Source of the DNA: Maribacter sp.
GTDB lineage: Bacteria; Bacteroidota; Bacteroidia; Flavobacteriales; Flavobacteriaceae
Assembly (NCBI GenBank): GCA_029287355.1
Contig: JARFRH010000348.1
Span: 1 to 35,431, forward strand
DNA length: 35,431 nt
Direction: 5' to 3'
The notes below the pieces were generated by a model. It worked only from the letters and a program-made list of their open reading frames with translations, was not told the DNA's origin and made no database searches. Made by a program: the position numbers and the translations under genes. Below are positions 15,519-24,386 of the stretch, piece after piece (the stretch's first letter is position 1; each line of letters opens with the position of its first letter).

Positions 15519-17708
15519 ATGAGAGCTTTACTGCTTGTATTATGCTTTGCTTTTTTTTCTTGTAAAACCGACTCAAAACCTGTCAAAGACTTTAGTGCAC
15601 TAAGCCTTTCCGAAAAGGCAGAAAGGGTAACTATAATACGAGACGATTTTGGAGTACCCCATATCTATGGTAAGACCGATGCAGATGCCGTATTCGGATT
15701 GTTGTATGCCCAATGCGAGGATGATTTCAATCGCGTAGAGCAGAACTATATTTGGGCTACTGGCCGTTTAGCGGAAGTTGAAGGAGAAGATGCTTTGTAC
15801 AGTGATTTACGGGCCAAATTATTCATGACTGAAGAGGAAGCAATAGCGAATTATGAAAATAGTCCTGGGTGGTTGAAAAAGCTTTGTGATGCTTTTGCCG
15901 ATGGAATCAATTTTTATTTGGAAACTCACCCCAAAGTAAAACCGAAACTGCTGACACACTTTGAACCTTGGATGCCCATGTATTTTAGTGAAGGTTCTAT
16001 TGGAGGTGATATTGAACGAATTCGAACCAACACGATCAAGGCTTTTTATGAAAGCGGGATGGAAGTCCCCGAAATGGAACTTAAAGAACAAGAGAAAAAA
16101 GTATTGGAAGCTGAACCACAGGGCTCTAACGGAATTGCGATTGCAGGAGAATTGACACAATCTGGCGATGCTATGCTTCTGATTAACCCTCATACATCAT
16201 TTTATTTTCGTTGTGAAGTTCATGTAGTGAGCGAGGAGGGTTTGAATGCCTACGGAGCAGTGACCTGGGGGCAATTTTTTGTCTATCAGGGCTTTAATGA
16301 AAAAACAGGTTGGATGCATACCTCAGGCGATACCGATGTTATTGATGAATTTCAAGAAAAAGTGGTCAATATGGAGGGAAAGTTATGGTATCAATATGGG
16401 GAAGAATTAAGACCGGTAATCACGACGGAAGTCATTTTGAAGTACAAAGATGGGGATGTATTAAGAGAAAAGAAGTTTCCCATGTATAGAACGCATCATG
16501 GTCCTATCACACATGTAGTAGATGGGCAATGGACTGCTTCGGCAATGATGTGGGAGCCTGTGAATGCTTTGGAACAATCTTTTATTCGCACCAAACAAGA
16601 TGGGTATAAAGGTTTTCGTAAGATGATGGATATTCGTGCGAACTCTTCGAACAATACCGTCTATGCGGATGCGGAAGGTAACATTGCCTATTTTCATGGA
16701 AATTTTGTTCCGAAACGGGATGTGTCTTTCGATTATTCAAAACCAGTTGATGGTAGTAACCCGAAAACAGATTGGCAAGGACTGCATCCGGAAGAAGAAA
16801 ATATCCTTTTGCTAAATCCTAAAAATGGATGGTTGCAGAATTGTAATTCTACCCCTTATACCGCAGCATTGGAATTTAGTCCGAAGAAGGAGGACTATCC
16901 AAATTACATGTCAATCGATCGGGAAAATTTTCGTGGGGTGCATGCCATAGGTTTGTTGAAAGAAAGAAGAGGATATAGCTTGGATAGTTTGATTCAATTA
17001 GCCCATGACCCCTATCTGCCGGCATTTGAAGCTTTGATTCCAGGATTGATAAAAGCATACTATAGACAGCATGATAGAAATCCAAAACTTCAAGGAGCCA
17101 TCGATGTTTTAGCGGACTGGGACTTTAGGACATCGAAGGAATCCGTAGCGATGACATTGGCGCATTTCTATGGAACACGATATTATCAAGAAGGCAAATA
17201 CCCCGAAGGAATGATTCCAATGGAACGGGTCAACTATTGGGGGAGCAAATCTCCGAACGTAGAGAAATTGAGGGTTTTTGAAGCAACTGTGGATCAATTA
17301 ACTTTAGATTTCGGCACATGGAATATCCCTTGGGGAGAAGTAAATCGCTACCAACGGTTGAACGGCGATATTCGTCAAGCTTTTGATGACAGCAAACCAA
17401 GTATTCCCATCGGTTTTGCTTCTGGGCGCTGGGGCGCGCTAGCCGCCTATGGGGCAAGATATGGAAGTGAGAAGGCCAAAAAATTGTATGGCACACGCGG
17501 TAATAGTTTTGTAGCCGCTGTTGAATTCGGCGACAAAGTCAAAGCAAAAAGTATTTTGGCAGGGGGTCAAAGTGGTGACCCTGATTCTCCTCATTTTGAC
17601 GACCAAATTCAATTGTATGCTGATGTCAAATGGAAAGATGTGCCTTATTATAAAGAGGATGTGACGAAAAGAGCAAAAGAGAACTATCGGCCTGGGGAAA
17701 GGAAATGA
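15519..17708 (+). CDS. Penicillin acylase family Ntn-hydrolase lipoprotein
   Basis: A 729-residue amidase of the penicillin/acyl-homoserine-lactone acylase family. The signal ends FFSC with Cys15, so it should be a lipoprotein on the cell envelope. Such enzymes mature by self-cleavage before a serine that becomes the N-terminal nucleophile; here the site is EPQGSNG with Ser203 as nucleophile. DDFGVPHIYG near the mature N-terminus, INPHTSF, NNTVYADAEGNIAY and the C-terminal GQSGDPDSPHFDDQ are family hallmarks. Substrates in the family range from beta-lactams to N-acyl homoserine lactones and cyclic lipopeptides, and cannot be predicted here. Its stop is close to that of the opposing minus-strand operon. 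Confidence 0.92.
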   Translation: MRALLLVLCFAFFSCKTDSKPVKDFSALSLSEKAERVTIIRDDFGVPHIYGKTDADAVFGLLYAQCEDDFNRVEQNYIWATGRLAEVEGEDALYSDLRAKLFMTEEEAIANYENSPGWLKKLCDAFADGINFYLETHPKVKPKLLTHFEPWMPMYFSEGSIGGDIERIRTNTIKAFYESGMEVPEMELKEQEKKVLEAEPQGSNGIAIAGELTQSGDAMLLINPHTSFYFRCEVHVVSEEGLNAYGAVTWGQFFVYQGFNEKTGWMHTSGDTDVIDEFQEKVVNMEGKLWYQYGEELRPVITTEVILKYKDGDVLREKKFPMYRTHHGPITHVVDGQWTASAMMWEPVNALEQSFIRTKQDGYKGFRKMMDIRANSSNNTVYADAEGNIAYFHGNFVPKRDVSFDYSKPVDGSNPKTDWQGLHPEEENILLLNPKNGWLQNCNSTPYTAALEFSPKKEDYPNYMSIDRENFRGVHAIGLLKERRGYSLDSLIQLAHDPYLPAFEALIPGLIKAYYRQHDRNPKLQGAIDVLADWDFRTSKESVAMTLAHFYGTRYYQEGKYPEGMIPMERVNYWGSKSPNVEKLRVFEATVDQLTLDFGTWNIPWGEVNRYQRLNGDIRQAFDDSKPSIPIGFASGRWGALAAYGARYGSEKAKKLYGTRGNSFVAAVEFGDKVKAKSILAGGQSGDPDSPHFDDQIQLYADVKWKDVPYYKEDVTKRAKENYRPGERK

Positions 17709-17743
17709 TTTTCCAATGGGCCAGGGAAGCAATGTCAATGAAG

Positions 17744-18073
17744 TTAGCTTTTAGGAGTTTTCCAATATTGGGGATGTGTGTCTTCCGTACGTTGATTCCA
17801 ATAATCTGGGGTCACTTTGTGACCATCAAAGGTCTTCATCTTCCGCTGATATACCCAGATCGTTGGATTAAAGACCATATCCGTGACTCCGACGGTATAC
17901 AATTGAGGTTCCTCTTCCGAAGCCCTCTTCTCTTTCTGAATTAAAACTTCGAATCCATTGTGTTCTAAAAGTTTTTTTAGAAAATCCTTGCGATCTCCAT
18001 CCACTTTTTTTTCCACAAATGTTACTCTGGTATCTTCAATACTACCGAAAGCGTGTTTTCCTGCCAGTGCCAT
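17744..18073 (-). CDS. Unknown 109-aa protein, last gene of the kor-nuo operon
   Basis: Not recognised. A soluble, charged 109-residue protein without signal peptide, membrane segment or cysteine, so not an Fe-S protein. The N-terminal part reads VTFVEKKVDGDRKDFLKKLLEHNGFEVLI, consistent with a strand-helix-strand unit; then a Glu-rich loop; then a conserved-looking aromatic segment YTVGVTDMVFNPTIWVY and a Trp/Tyr-rich tail (PDYWNQ, PQYW). Its ATG lies three bases after the nuoN stop, so it is surely part of the complex I transcript. A peripheral complex I subunit, an assembly factor or a ferredoxin-docking factor are possible by position only. Confidence 0.75.
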   Translation of the reverse strand: MALAGKHAFGSIEDTRVTFVEKKVDGDRKDFLKKLLEHNGFEVLIQKEKRASEEEPQLYTVGVTDMVFNPTIWVYQRKMKTFDGHKVTPDYWNQRTEDTHPQYWKTPKS

Positions 18074-18076
18074 AAC

Positions 18077-19507
18077 TTATCGATTAAAATTACCGCTTAA
18101 TTCATAAATATGGTCGTACAATGGGCTGTACAATCCGAGAATCAATATGCCTATAACAGTTATAATTAGGCCTATTCTCATATAAATCTTATTTTTAAAA
18201 AAAGGGATAGGGGTATCGCTCTTCCTTAGGAACATGGCCCGTACCACCAATAGGTAATAGTATAGTGAAATCGTCACGTTTACAACCGCCAGGAAGACGA
18301 GAAAGTAGTACCCTTCACTGGCAGCTGCGGTAAACAGGAAGAATTTACCAAAGAATCCAGCTACCGGGGGTATGCCTGCCAGGGAGAACAATGCCAGCAT
18401 CATCACTAAACTTAAGTTTGGGTTTGTTCTGTACAAGCCCTCGTAATCTTTGATATGTTCCTTACCGGTTTGTAATGAAATTGCCTGCACCACCCCGAAT
18501 GCCGCTAAATTGGAGAAGACATAAATCAGCACAAAATAAACCACTGTGGCCATACCCAGTTGTGTTCCGGCAATTAATCCCAATAGAATAAAACCGGCTT
18601 GCGCGATAGAGGAAAATGCCAGAAAACGCTTCATGTTTTGTTGCCGCAAAGCGAACAGATTACCAATGAACATGGTTGCGACGGCTACAACATAAATCAT
18701 GTTTTCCCAGACGTGGATCAAAGGCTTTAGCACAGTAAAAAGTAGGATCATTAGAATGAATACCGCGGCACCCTTTGAAATAACCGAGAGATAAGACGCA
18801 ATACTTATTGGTGCCCCTTGGTACACGTCCGCCGTCCAAAAATGGAAGGGTACCAACGAGATCTTAAAGGCCAATCCTGCGAAGAACAAGATAGCGCCCA
18901 AAGAGGTCAATTGGGTTGCGGTTATCAACTCAATAACGTCAGCAAAATAAATTGATCCGGAGGTTGCATATAGCATAGAGATACCGAATAACGAAACCCC
19001 TGATGCCAAGGCGGAAGAAAGTATGAGTTTGATGCCCGCTTCGCTCGACTTCCTGTTAGCGGTTTCATAAGCTGCCAAGGCGGCTACCGGGAGGGTGGAT
19101 AATTCCAAGCCTAGATAAAACATTAAAAAATCTCCGGAGGAAATCATAAAATACATGCCCAAAAGGGAAGAAAACAATAACACGAAAAATTCAGTGCCCT
19201 TATTTTGACTGACGATTTTTTCCTGCAGCCAATCCGCCGACTGCAACAAAAGAATTAGCACGCCAATGTTCAGTACATTTTTAAAGAAGTGAATTAGGCC
19301 ATTTGTTCTGAACATTCCGCCGAACAGACTATTTTCCGTCAAAGGTAAAAACCCGACTAGCGTATGAACTCCGAACAAGAATATAGCTAAATGCACAATG
19401 CTATGCTTTTTGTTTTTGGCCATAAATATTTCAGCGACCAACAACAATAAGATTATTGCCAATAGTGAAATTTCTTGCCTCATTACTAGTAAACTGTCGA
19501 TGTTCAT
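18077..19507 (-). CDS. nuoN: Complex I subunit N (antiporter-like)
   Basis: A 476-residue membrane protein with about 14 helices, homologous to Mrp antiporter subunits and forming one of the three proton channels of complex I. Landmarks are the conserved glutamate helix (FYLGLELSTLPVAALAAY), the channel lysine region (FAGLAFKISLVPFHFWTADVYQGAP) and GIPPVAGFFGKFFLF. A start eight codons later (19483) is possible but the chosen one keeps the expected N-terminus. It follows nuoM by 109 bases, the widest gap within the nuo part of the operon. Confidence 0.96.
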   Translation of the reverse strand: MNIDSLLVMRQEISLLAIILLLLVAEIFMAKNKKHSIVHLAIFLFGVHTLVGFLPLTENSLFGGMFRTNGLIHFFKNVLNIGVLILLLQSADWLQEKIVSQNKGTEFFVLLFSSLLGMYFMISSGDFLMFYLGLELSTLPVAALAAYETANRKSSEAGIKLILSSALASGVSLFGISMLYATSGSIYFADVIELITATQLTSLGAILFFAGLAFKISLVPFHFWTADVYQGAPISIASYLSVISKGAAVFILMILLFTVLKPLIHVWENMIYVVAVATMFIGNLFALRQQNMKRFLAFSSIAQAGFILLGLIAGTQLGMATVVYFVLIYVFSNLAAFGVVQAISLQTGKEHIKDYEGLYRTNPNLSLVMMLALFSLAGIPPVAGFFGKFFLFTAAASEGYYFLVFLAVVNVTISLYYYLLVVRAMFLRKSDTPIPFFKNKIYMRIGLIITVIGILILGLYSPLYDHIYELSGNFNR

Positions 19508-19523
19508 CGGTTTCTTGGTTTAA

Positions 19524-19558
19524 GTCGAGAATCCGAAGTCTGAAACCCGAAGACTAAA
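19524..19558. repeat. Degenerate 7-base tandem repeat between nuoM and nuoN
   Basis: Five consecutive heptamers close to RTCYGAA: GTCGAGA, ATCCGAA, GTCTGAA, ACCCGAA, GACTAAA. A small stem AGTCT/AGACT can form within it. It occupies the only sizeable gap between nuo genes and could affect the relative output of nuoN, or be neutral slippage sequence. Confidence 0.5.
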
Positions 19559-19616
19559 AATCCAAATATTTTATTTCTGGTCATCTTTTTATTTTTAAAA
19601 CTCCCATCTTTTATTA

Positions 19617-21104
19617 TCATGGTACCCCATGAATAAAAGGGTGCAAGCTGGCTAAAATCATATCACTTATCCAAAGTGGGGCAACGCCCATACCTACGAT
19701 CGGGATTAACAATAACAAAATTCCCAACTGTTCATACCAGGTAACTTTCTCCAAGGATAAAAACGCTTTGTTCTTTACAGGACCCATGAGCATGATTCCC
19801 ACCACACGCAATATGTAAACAGCAGTAACGACGATGGCTGAAACAGAAACTATGGTTACTATCCTATAAAACATGTCATCATGTTCAAAAGCACCCACAA
19901 AAATGTTCATTTCTGCCACAAAACCACTAAATCCGGGTAATCCCAATGAGGCCAGGCCGGCAATGACATAGATGGCCGAAATAAATGGGATTACTTTTAA
20001 GAGCCCTCCCAATTTTCTAACATCCCTGGTGTGTGTTCTTTCGTATATCATGCCGATAAGTGCAAAGAACAAGGCCGTCATAAATCCGTGGGACAGCGAT
20101 TGTAAAATGGCACCGTTCCAGGCCGTTTTGTTGAGCATAAGCAGCGCGAACAATACTAGCCCTAAATGACTCACCGAGGAATACGCATTTATGTACTTGA
20201 GATCCGTTTGTTTAATCGCGGAAAATGCCCCATAAATAACGCCGATAGCGGCCAAAATGATAAAGAACCAAGACCAATACTGCGCACCTTCGGGCAATAA
20301 GTACATGGCTACCCTAAATACCCCATAACCCCCCAGTTTCATCAACACCCCGGCATGCAACATGGACACTGCAGTTGGTGCGGATGCGTGACCGTCAGGA
20401 GACCATGTATGAAACGGAAACAAGGCTCCAATTACGGCAAAACCAATAAAAGTTAAAGGGAAGAAAAGTTTTTGTACTTCAAAAGGAATATTCACCTTGG
20501 CGATTTCCAGAATATTGAAAGTTAAAGGTCCCCCATCAGTGTTAGAGTTAAAGTAGATTCCCAAAATTGCGACCAGTAGAATCGCCGAGGCGCCCATCAG
20601 CATCAGGGTCAATTTCATTGCGGCGTACTCCCTTGGCCCCGTACCCCAGATGCCGATCAACAAATACATTGGGATTACCGCAATTTCAAAGAATACGAAC
20701 ATGGTAAATAAATCGAGGGAAATAAAGAATCCGTAAACCCCGATAGATAGTACAATAAGCGAAATAAAAAACTCCTTGGGCAAATCGCTCATTTTCCAAG
20801 AGATAAAGACTCCCGCCAATACCACAATGGCGGTGAGCAACAATAAGGCAACGGAAATTCCATCAACCCCTATCGCATAATGAATATTAAATTGTTCGAA
20901 CCAAACCACATCTTTGGTAAAGACCATGATATCTTGGTTGATGTCTCTTTCCTTGAAATAGGCAAACACCAAATTTATGGTCATGGCCAGTTGAATGAGG
21001 CTTCCTATCATCGAAACAATACGGGCCTGCCTTAATCCCTTGGTAAATACCAAAGCCAGAATTGTGAGTACCGGTACCGTGATAAAAAGTGATAAAATAT
21101 CCAT
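19617..21104 (-). CDS. nuoM: Complex I subunit M (antiporter-like)
   Basis: A 495-residue membrane subunit with about 14 helices. The VFFEIAVIPMYLLIGIWG helix carries the conserved glutamate, and LFPFHTWSPDGHASAPTAVSMLHAGVLMKLGGYG is the highly conserved discontinuous-helix region with its channel lysine. SLGLPGFSGFVAE is further family evidence. Fifteen bases separate it from nuoL. It ends in TGA. Confidence 0.97.
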   Translation of the reverse strand: MDILSLFITVPVLTILALVFTKGLRQARIVSMIGSLIQLAMTINLVFAYFKERDINQDIMVFTKDVVWFEQFNIHYAIGVDGISVALLLLTAIVVLAGVFISWKMSDLPKEFFISLIVLSIGVYGFFISLDLFTMFVFFEIAVIPMYLLIGIWGTGPREYAAMKLTLMLMGASAILLVAILGIYFNSNTDGGPLTFNILEIAKVNIPFEVQKLFFPLTFIGFAVIGALFPFHTWSPDGHASAPTAVSMLHAGVLMKLGGYGVFRVAMYLLPEGAQYWSWFFIILAAIGVIYGAFSAIKQTDLKYINAYSSVSHLGLVLFALLMLNKTAWNGAILQSLSHGFMTALFFALIGMIYERTHTRDVRKLGGLLKVIPFISAIYVIAGLASLGLPGFSGFVAEMNIFVGAFEHDDMFYRIVTIVSVSAIVVTAVYILRVVGIMLMGPVKNKAFLSLEKVTWYEQLGILLLLIPIVGMGVAPLWISDMILASLHPFIHGVP

Positions 21105-21119
21105 ACTAATTTGTTGTTT

Positions 21120-23039
21120 TCACTCCGCCCATAAATAGACAAATACAATGGCCAGAATTACCACTCCTGCCATGAATGCAAATGCATAATCCTGTACTTT
21201 GCCAGATTGCATTCCTTTTATTTTTTCGGAAGTTTTGACCGTACTATTCCCAATAAGGTTCATCGTTCCATCAACTATATTTCTATCAAACCAAGCTATA
21301 GGTGCCGCTACTCTTTTAAATAATATTTTCTTGGTGATAAAGAGATAAATTGCATCGAAATAGAACTTATCACTGGTCCATTGATAAAGGGGGCCGAAAA
21401 AGTTCGCCAACCTATCCGCCAAATCACTTTCCTTTTTATAGAAAACCCAAGCAAGTACTATGCCTATTAAACCCACAACAACGGCTACGGCAGCCAGAGG
21501 ATAGTTTAAATGTGCTTCAAAACCCGCTTTGTCGGCGGTCACAAAATCGCTGAAAGGAATAAAGCCGCCTAAAATACTCATCAATGCCAAAAATAGTAGC
21601 GGAAAAGTCATTGAAATCGGAGATTCATGTGGTTTGTGTTCGTACTTTGTCTCTTTGCCCCAGAAAATTCCAAAGTAGATTCGGAACATATAAAAAGCGG
21701 TAAGCCCTGCTACAAAAACGCCGACAAAATAGAGGAGCTTGTTATGCTCATATACGGCTACCAAAATCTCGTCCTTACTGAAAAACCCTGCGAAAGGGGG
21801 AACTCCAGAAATGGCCAATGCGGCAATTAAAAAGGTAATATTGGTAATGGGCATATACTTTCGCAGGCCGCCCATATCTTTTAGATAATTGCTATGAACG
21901 GCATGAATTACAGACCCGGCCCCCAAGAATAATAGGGCTTTGAACATGGCATGCGTGAACAAATGGAACATAGAGGCCATATAACCTAAACCTTCATGGC
22001 CATCATAGCCCGAAACGCCCAAGGCTAACATCATATAGCCCAATTGCGACATGGTCGAAAAGGCCAAAACGCGTTTAATATCGGTTTGGGTAATGGCAAT
22101 TATAGCGGCAAATAATGCGGAAAATGCGCCGACAAATGCTACAATGTTCAGGGCGAAACCATCCTCTATAAAATAGTACATCGGAAATAGTCTTGCAACC
22201 AAAAACACCCCTGCAACGACCATTGTGGCTGCATGAATTAACGCAGAAACCGGGGTGGGACCTTCCATGGCATCCGGCAGCCAAATATGTAACGGGAACA
22301 TGGCCGATTTTCCTGCACCGCCAATAAATATCAGAATCAATCCCCAGGTAAGCACAGACAGCCCCATAAAGGAGGTCGACGCCCAATTCAGAATGGCATT
22401 TCCCTCAGGATCGTTAAGCGTTTCAAAGTCGTAAGTACCCGTATAGTACCCCATAATCAGTATTCCTATGAGGAAACCCAAATCGGCAAAACGAGTGACG
22501 ATAAATGCTTTTTTTGCAGCAGCAACCGCGGATTCCTTGGTATAGTAATATCCTATCAACAAATAGGACGAGACACCTACCAGTTCCCAAAATATATAGA
22601 TTTGAAAGAGGTTGGTGGCCAACACCAAGCCATACATGGAAAAGGAGAATAATGATAAAAAGGCAAAGAATTTGGTATACCCATCATCCCCTTTCATATA
22701 CCCCCTACTATAGATATGAACCATGAGCGATACGGTTGAAACTACAACTAGCATCATAACCGATATGGGGTCGATGAAAATTCCCATATCGATATGCAGG
22801 GTATCGGAAAAGTTCATCCAAACGGTCTTTTCAACGAAGGTCTGATAAACGCCATTTACCTTTCCATGAACAAAAAAGTACTGGTAAGCGGCATAACATG
22901 AGAGTATGGTTGAAACCAACAAACCAAATACCCCAATATATCCCGAAATTGCAGGCTTGATCCTTTGATTGAATATTCCCAAAAGCAGGAATACCACTAG
23001 GGGAATCAAGGGAATTAATAGGATGTAACCTAAGTTCAT
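21120..23039 (-). CDS. nuoL: Complex I subunit L (antiporter-like)
   Basis: The largest membrane subunit, 639 residues. FWELVGVSSYLLIGYYY holds the conserved glutamate, FPLHIWLPDAMEGPTPVSALIHAATMVVAGV the channel lysine region and ISGVPPFAGFFSKDEI the later motif. The C-terminal extension contains the region that becomes the lateral helix and anchoring helix. It forms the distal proton channel of complex I. Twenty-four bases separate it from nuoK. Confidence 0.97.
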   Translation of the reverse strand: MNLGYILLIPLIPLVVFLLLGIFNQRIKPAISGYIGVFGLLVSTILSCYAAYQYFFVHGKVNGVYQTFVEKTVWMNFSDTLHIDMGIFIDPISVMMLVVVSTVSLMVHIYSRGYMKGDDGYTKFFAFLSLFSFSMYGLVLATNLFQIYIFWELVGVSSYLLIGYYYTKESAVAAAKKAFIVTRFADLGFLIGILIMGYYTGTYDFETLNDPEGNAILNWASTSFMGLSVLTWGLILIFIGGAGKSAMFPLHIWLPDAMEGPTPVSALIHAATMVVAGVFLVARLFPMYYFIEDGFALNIVAFVGAFSALFAAIIAITQTDIKRVLAFSTMSQLGYMMLALGVSGYDGHEGLGYMASMFHLFTHAMFKALLFLGAGSVIHAVHSNYLKDMGGLRKYMPITNITFLIAALAISGVPPFAGFFSKDEILVAVYEHNKLLYFVGVFVAGLTAFYMFRIYFGIFWGKETKYEHKPHESPISMTFPLLFLALMSILGGFIPFSDFVTADKAGFEAHLNYPLAAVAVVVGLIGIVLAWVFYKKESDLADRLANFFGPLYQWTSDKFYFDAIYLFITKKILFKRVAAPIAWFDRNIVDGTMNLIGNSTVKTSEKIKGMQSGKVQDYAFAFMAGVVILAIVFVYLWAE

Positions 23040-23063
23040 TTTTTACGTTTTAAGCGGGACTCT

Positions 23064-23381
23064 TCAATACTTCATAGTTTCAATATCCTTTACCTCAACA
23101 GAGTTGATCTGACGGTAGAGATTAATTATGATAGACACGGCCAATGCAGTTTCAGCTGCTGCGACGGCAATTATAAAAATCGAAAACAAAACACCCTGAA
23201 GCATATCGGGATACATATATTTATTGATGACCACGAAATTGATGACCGAGGCATTCAGGATCAATTCTACCGAGATTAAAATGGAGATCAAGTTTTTCCT
23301 CGTAATGAACCCGTAAACACCAATAAAAAAAAGAATGGAGGTTACAGTAAGTAACTCGTAAATACTAATTCCCGGAATCAT
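23064..23381 (-). CDS. nuoK: Complex I subunit K
   Basis: A 105-residue protein with three membrane helices and the two conserved membrane glutamates (SVELILNASVINF and AAETALAVSIIINLYR). It belongs to the proton path linking the quinone site to the antiporter subunits. Its ATG overlaps the TGA of nuoJ by four bases (ATGA), which suggests translational coupling. Confidence 0.96.
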   Translation of the reverse strand: MIPGISIYELLTVTSILFFIGVYGFITRKNLISILISVELILNASVINFVVINKYMYPDMLQGVLFSIFIIAVAAAETALAVSIIINLYRQINSVEVKDIETMKY

Positions 23382-23902
23382 ATTGTTTGGTCATTTCTAT
23401 CGGTTAGTTTCCCTCCTTTCGCGATAATAATCGCACCCACCATTGCGGCCAATAACAAAACACTAACAAGCTCAAAGGGCAGTATGAATCCACCTGCTTC
23501 ATAGCTGAGGAGTTTTGTGCCTATAGCTGAGGTAGTCGTTGTCAGTGAATTTTCAACTACAGGAAAATCATGGGAATAAATGGTCGTTAGAAAAACACCT
23601 AACCCGATGACACATGCTAATCCCGTCAAGATTTGCTTGGATGTTTTGGCCATTTCCAGCTTCATCTCGATTTGATGCACTAATAGTACCGAAAATATAA
23701 TGAGGACAATAATTCCACCTGCGTACACCGTTAGTTGGATCGCCGCCAAAAAATTATAATCGATTAAAAAGTACACGCCAGCTATCCCACATAGAACAAA
23801 CAACAGATAAATAACCGATCTGAGCATCTTACGACTGGTGACAGAAGCGATTGCAAAGACTATCATTATGACCGCCAAAATGTAAAAAATCACTCTTTCC
23901 AT
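23378..23902 (-). CDS. nuoJ: Complex I subunit J
   Basis: A 174-residue membrane subunit with five helices. The third-helix region NFLAAIQLTVYAGGIIVLIIFSVLL is diagnostic for NuoJ; its pi-bulge switches during turnover in known complexes. It starts four bases after nuoI and overlaps nuoK by four bases. Confidence 0.95.
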   Translation of the reverse strand: MERVIFYILAVIMIVFAIASVTSRKMLRSVIYLLFVLCGIAGVYFLIDYNFLAAIQLTVYAGGIIVLIIFSVLLVHQIEMKLEMAKTSKQILTGLACVIGLGVFLTTIYSHDFPVVENSLTTTTSAIGTKLLSYEAGGFILPFELVSVLLLAAMVGAIIIAKGGKLTDRNDQTI

Positions 23903-23906
23903 AGGT

Positions 23907-24383
23907 TTAATCTTCTACCCCCGGCATTAATTTAGATCCGGGTTCGTTTAAAACTCGGGTAAGGGCCGCTCTATCGTATACCGAATTTTCAAAATTTTGC
24001 CCCCATTCAATAGCATCCGTTGGACAAACATCAATGCACAGACCGCACATGGTACACATACTCAAATGATAGACGAATTGATCTATCTTCTTTTTCTTTT
24101 TGCCGGTCTCTTCATCGATACCTCTATCCCAAATAATCTCTATAGTTCCATTGGGGCAGGCAATTTCACATTTTTGGCAGCCCGTACAGCGGTGTTGATT
24201 TTCTTCATCGTGGGGCATAATTACTTCGCCTCGAAAACGATCGAACATTTTCAAGGTTTCCCTATTGTCTGGATATTGTTGGGTAATGGCTCCTTTTCTT
24301 GAGGTCAGAAAGTACTTTCCTGTAACACGCATACCGGTAAGCAGCGTTTTTATACCATTATAGATGTCTGAAAAATAACTCAT
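23907..24383 (-). CDS. nuoI: Complex I subunit I (two [4Fe-4S] clusters)
   Basis: A 158-residue ferredoxin-like subunit that passes electrons to cluster N2 in NuoB. The two cluster motifs are C66-C69-C72-C76 (CTGCQKCEIACPNG) and C110-C113-C116-C120 (CTMCGLCIDVCPTD). Between them is an insert with five consecutive lysines (K95-K99). In a complex without NuoEFG this subunit is the exposed electron entry, so an acidic ferredoxin could dock at the lysine patch; that is inference. It lies three bases after nuoH. Confidence 0.96.
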   Translation of the reverse strand: MSYFSDIYNGIKTLLTGMRVTGKYFLTSRKGAITQQYPDNRETLKMFDRFRGEVIMPHDEENQHRCTGCQKCEIACPNGTIEIIWDRGIDEETGKKKKKIDQFVYHLSMCTMCGLCIDVCPTDAIEWGQNFENSVYDRAALTRVLNEPGSKLMPGVED

Positions 24384-24386
24384 AGA

